Shown here one piece after another: positions 63,001 to 64,000 of a stretch of DNA of 64,000 nt. The stretch covers positions 781,357-845,356 of the forward strand of contig JACYXH010000813.1 in assembly GCA_026745465.1 (NCBI GenBank), read 5' to 3'. The first letter of the stretch is position 1, and each line of letters starts with the position of its first letter. The notes beneath the pieces were generated by a model that was not told the DNA's origin, ran no database searches, and was given only the letters and a program-made list of their open reading frames with translations. The stretch comes from Lota lota. Lineage: Eukaryota; Chordata; Actinopteri; Gadiformes; Lotidae. The position numbers and the translations under genes are program-made.

Positions 63001-63499
63001 GTAGAGGGGGACAGCGCCTTTGGTTTCTCCGGCATGGAGGTGGAGACCATGTGCAGGTTGGCACGGCACAGCCCTTTGTACTGCATTTTTTGTTTAAAGG
63101 GATAGGTTGAGATATCTGCAAATTGGCGTTTGCCTGTCTTCCCCAGATAGTTGTTTAATTCCAAATCCAACATTGTGTGTCCAGAAGGGGAGTTGGCAGG
63201 GTTAGCATTTGCAATGCAGAGGGTTACCTGTCAGCAGCGCATCACAGGTAGTACAGTGATGAATTCGGAATTTAGCAACTCGTCTGAATCTGGGTAAGCC
63301 AGGCAAAAGCCACTTTACCAATATCTCTGTGAGAAAGATAATTCTCGGGTTGCTACAGCACAGGAATAATTTCTTCTTATTGTCTGTCCAGGTATAAGCT
63401 GGCTGTTGTGATCATCGTGGTTAACAACAACGGGATATACAGCGGTGTAGATCCCGAGACGTGGAGTGAGATGGCCAAGATGGGAGATCTGACCACGAT
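57059..63499 (+). CDS. hacl1: hacl1, 15 exons, 3' end outside window
   Basis: Peroxisomal 2-hydroxyacyl-CoA lyase 1, a thiamine-diphosphate and Mg2+-dependent enzyme that cleaves 2-hydroxyphytanoyl-CoA and other 2-hydroxyacyl-CoAs to formyl-CoA and a shortened aldehyde in alpha-oxidation. Exons: 57059-57109, 57452-57556, 57646-57686, 57802-57882, 58000-58072, 58160-58237, 58803-58897, 59623-59735, 60229-60364, 60538-60643, 60747-60830, 61150-61251, 62008-62162, 62898-63056, 63392-63499 (1,487 nt in frame). Visible: MRNEQA with the family's catalytic Glu, [32 protein letters not shown], and the TPP motif GDSAFGFSG ... VVNNNGIY. The C-terminal peroxisomal signal lies beyond the window. The N-terminus ([17 protein letters not shown]) is about ten residues shorter than human. 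Confidence 0.96.
57452..57556 (+). CDS. hacl1: hacl1 exon 2: catalytic glutamate
   Basis: Encodes [20 protein letters not shown], then [15 protein letters not shown]. The Glu of RNEQA contacts the thiamine ring in this enzyme family. Acceptor CAACTGCAG, donor GTAAGA, phase 0 at both ends. Confidence 0.95.
60747..60830 (+). CDS. hacl1: hacl1 exon 11, donor site reiterated in tandem
   Basis: 84 nt ([20 protein letters not shown] and DVNAIVTQ) with donor CTCAG-GTACGATGG at 60831. The donor and the following 24 bp are the first unit of a 29-bp tandem array. Confidence 0.95.
60826..60965 (+). repeat. 29-bp tandem repeat beginning at the hacl1 exon 11 splice donor
   Basis: Five units, each starting YAGGTAYGATGG, with GT at 60831, 60860, 60889, 60918 and 60947 (exact 29-bp spacing). 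Four units end CTCTTAG or CTCTCAG-like, so each junction looks like a donor. Confidence 0.95.
61252..62007. other. hacl1 intron 12
   Basis: 0.76 kb; apart from the SINE fragment nothing is recognised. Confidence 0.6.
61776..61920. mobile_element. tRNA-derived SINE fragment
   Basis: Pol III B-box GGTTCAAACCC at 61817-61827, preceded by a degenerate A-box region (GTGTTTAGGGTGTTTCG) and followed by a typical fish SINE body (GTAGCCTTGAGCATGATGCC, CTACCTGCTCATTCAT) and a short AT-rich tail. Lies in hacl1 intron 12. Confidence 0.7.
62008..62162 (+). CDS. hacl1: hacl1 exon 13, GC donor
   Basis: 155 nt encoding [51 protein letters not shown]. It ends CACAG followed by GCAAGT. Only a break after 62162 keeps the frame with exon 14 ([13 protein letters not shown]), so intron 13 is GC-AG. 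Confidence 0.93.
62898..63056 (+). CDS. hacl1: hacl1 exon 14: TPP-binding motif
   Basis: Encodes [20 protein letters not shown], then [20 protein letters not shown] starts the TPP/Mg2+-binding motif, completed by VVNNNGIY in exon 15. Confidence 0.95.
63392..63499 (+). CDS. hacl1: hacl1 exon 15 (last exon in window)
   Basis: Encodes (R)[18 protein letters not shown] and [17 protein letters not shown], finishing the TPP motif (NN pair). Donor GTAAGT; the remaining exons are beyond 64000. Confidence 0.94.
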
Positions 63500-64000
63500 G
63501 TAAGTTATGCACGTGCTGTCAATGCCCGACTCTCAATAGGCTCATAAGGCGGCATATCACTGCCATAAATCGCGAGCAAAAATGACAACTTACACATCCA
63601 TGCACACAAATCATTATTGCGAGCACTTTTACTGCACTCGCGCATAGTATTTCTCTGATCACGAGCGCAATAATAAAGCCTGTGAGGCACATGTAGTGAA
63701 GCAGCACGCAACTGACGCCCTGTGCACACAAATGCTGTCTTTGCTCTCCTGCTCGCAAAGTGTTTTCCTGCTCGCTCTGATATTTTTTCTCCTCGCGCTG
63801 TGGTTTTCTTTTTGGGACTAAGTGGGTGGAGCCAGTGTATCCTGAATGAGATTGGCCATTGTATCCCTAAACATGATTGGTTACTTTAACCCAGGGGTCA
63901 GCAACCCGCAGCTCTTCCACCCCTCTGCAATGGACCCCTGTAGCTTTGAAATAAATAATGGCTATTTTTCTTTTTTCTTTCAAAGGGAACACCTCTTATT
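63500..64000. other. hacl1 intron 15 (partial)
   Basis: Runs to the window edge. It has several GAGC/GCTCGC-rich phrases (63550-63790) and no recognised exon. The reading frames on the minus strand have no homology I know. Confidence 0.5.

Overview
The window is vertebrate nuclear DNA, almost certainly from a ray-finned (teleost) fish. It has short GT-AG introns, very dense (CA)n/(TG)n and (GA)n/(CT)n microsatellites, low exon density, and three recognisable vertebrate orthologues. The LTR element at 29.2-31.4 kb and the SINE- and LINE-like fragments resemble families I remember from salmoniform/esociform fishes. That narrower placement is from memory and weak.

Region 1 (1 to about 16.6 kb, minus strand) is the 5' part of hdac9, a class IIa histone deacetylase / MEF2 co-repressor. 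Seven coding exons (350 codons) run from a start codon at 15498 to the left window edge. All junctions are phase-consistent. The deacetylase domain lies outside the window. The exons encode the CtBP motif, the glutamine-rich coiled coil (with a Q15 run absent from human HDAC9), the MEF2-docking helix, the first 14-3-3 site and the NLS. Introns are loaded with microsatellites and one 28-bp minisatellite. Consensus MEF2 sites lie about 0.8 and 2.8 kb upstream of the start codon.

Region 2 (about 16.6-35.0 kb) has no convincing host gene. It holds AT-rich sequence, microsatellites, a palindromic MITE-like element (24.95-25.28 kb) and a young non-autonomous LTR retrotransposon (29,222-31,383). The retrotransposon is inserted in a (CA)n array more than 300 bp long. 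Its two LTRs align without an indel, and it carries one long ORF with 18-residue proline-rich repeats.

Region 3 (35.08-about 55.9 kb, plus strand) is a complete ankrd28, the ankyrin-repeat subunit of protein phosphatase 6. I resolved 28 coding exons totalling 3,162 nt (1,053 aa plus stop), the length I recall for human ANKRD28. Intron 7 starts with (CA)11 and ends with (TG)55 right before the acceptor, an arrangement expected to fold the intron into a hairpin.

Region 4 (57.06 kb to the right edge, plus strand) is hacl1, the peroxisomal 2-hydroxyacyl-CoA lyase of alpha-oxidation. Fifteen exons are present and the 3' end is cut off. It has one GC-AG intron, and the 5' splice site of exon 11 is reiterated as a 29-bp tandem array. 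In human the order is ANKRD28-BTD-HACL1; here there is no room for btd. The three genes do not form a pathway. The novelty in the window lies in repeats placed at splice sites, the LTR element and the local gene order.
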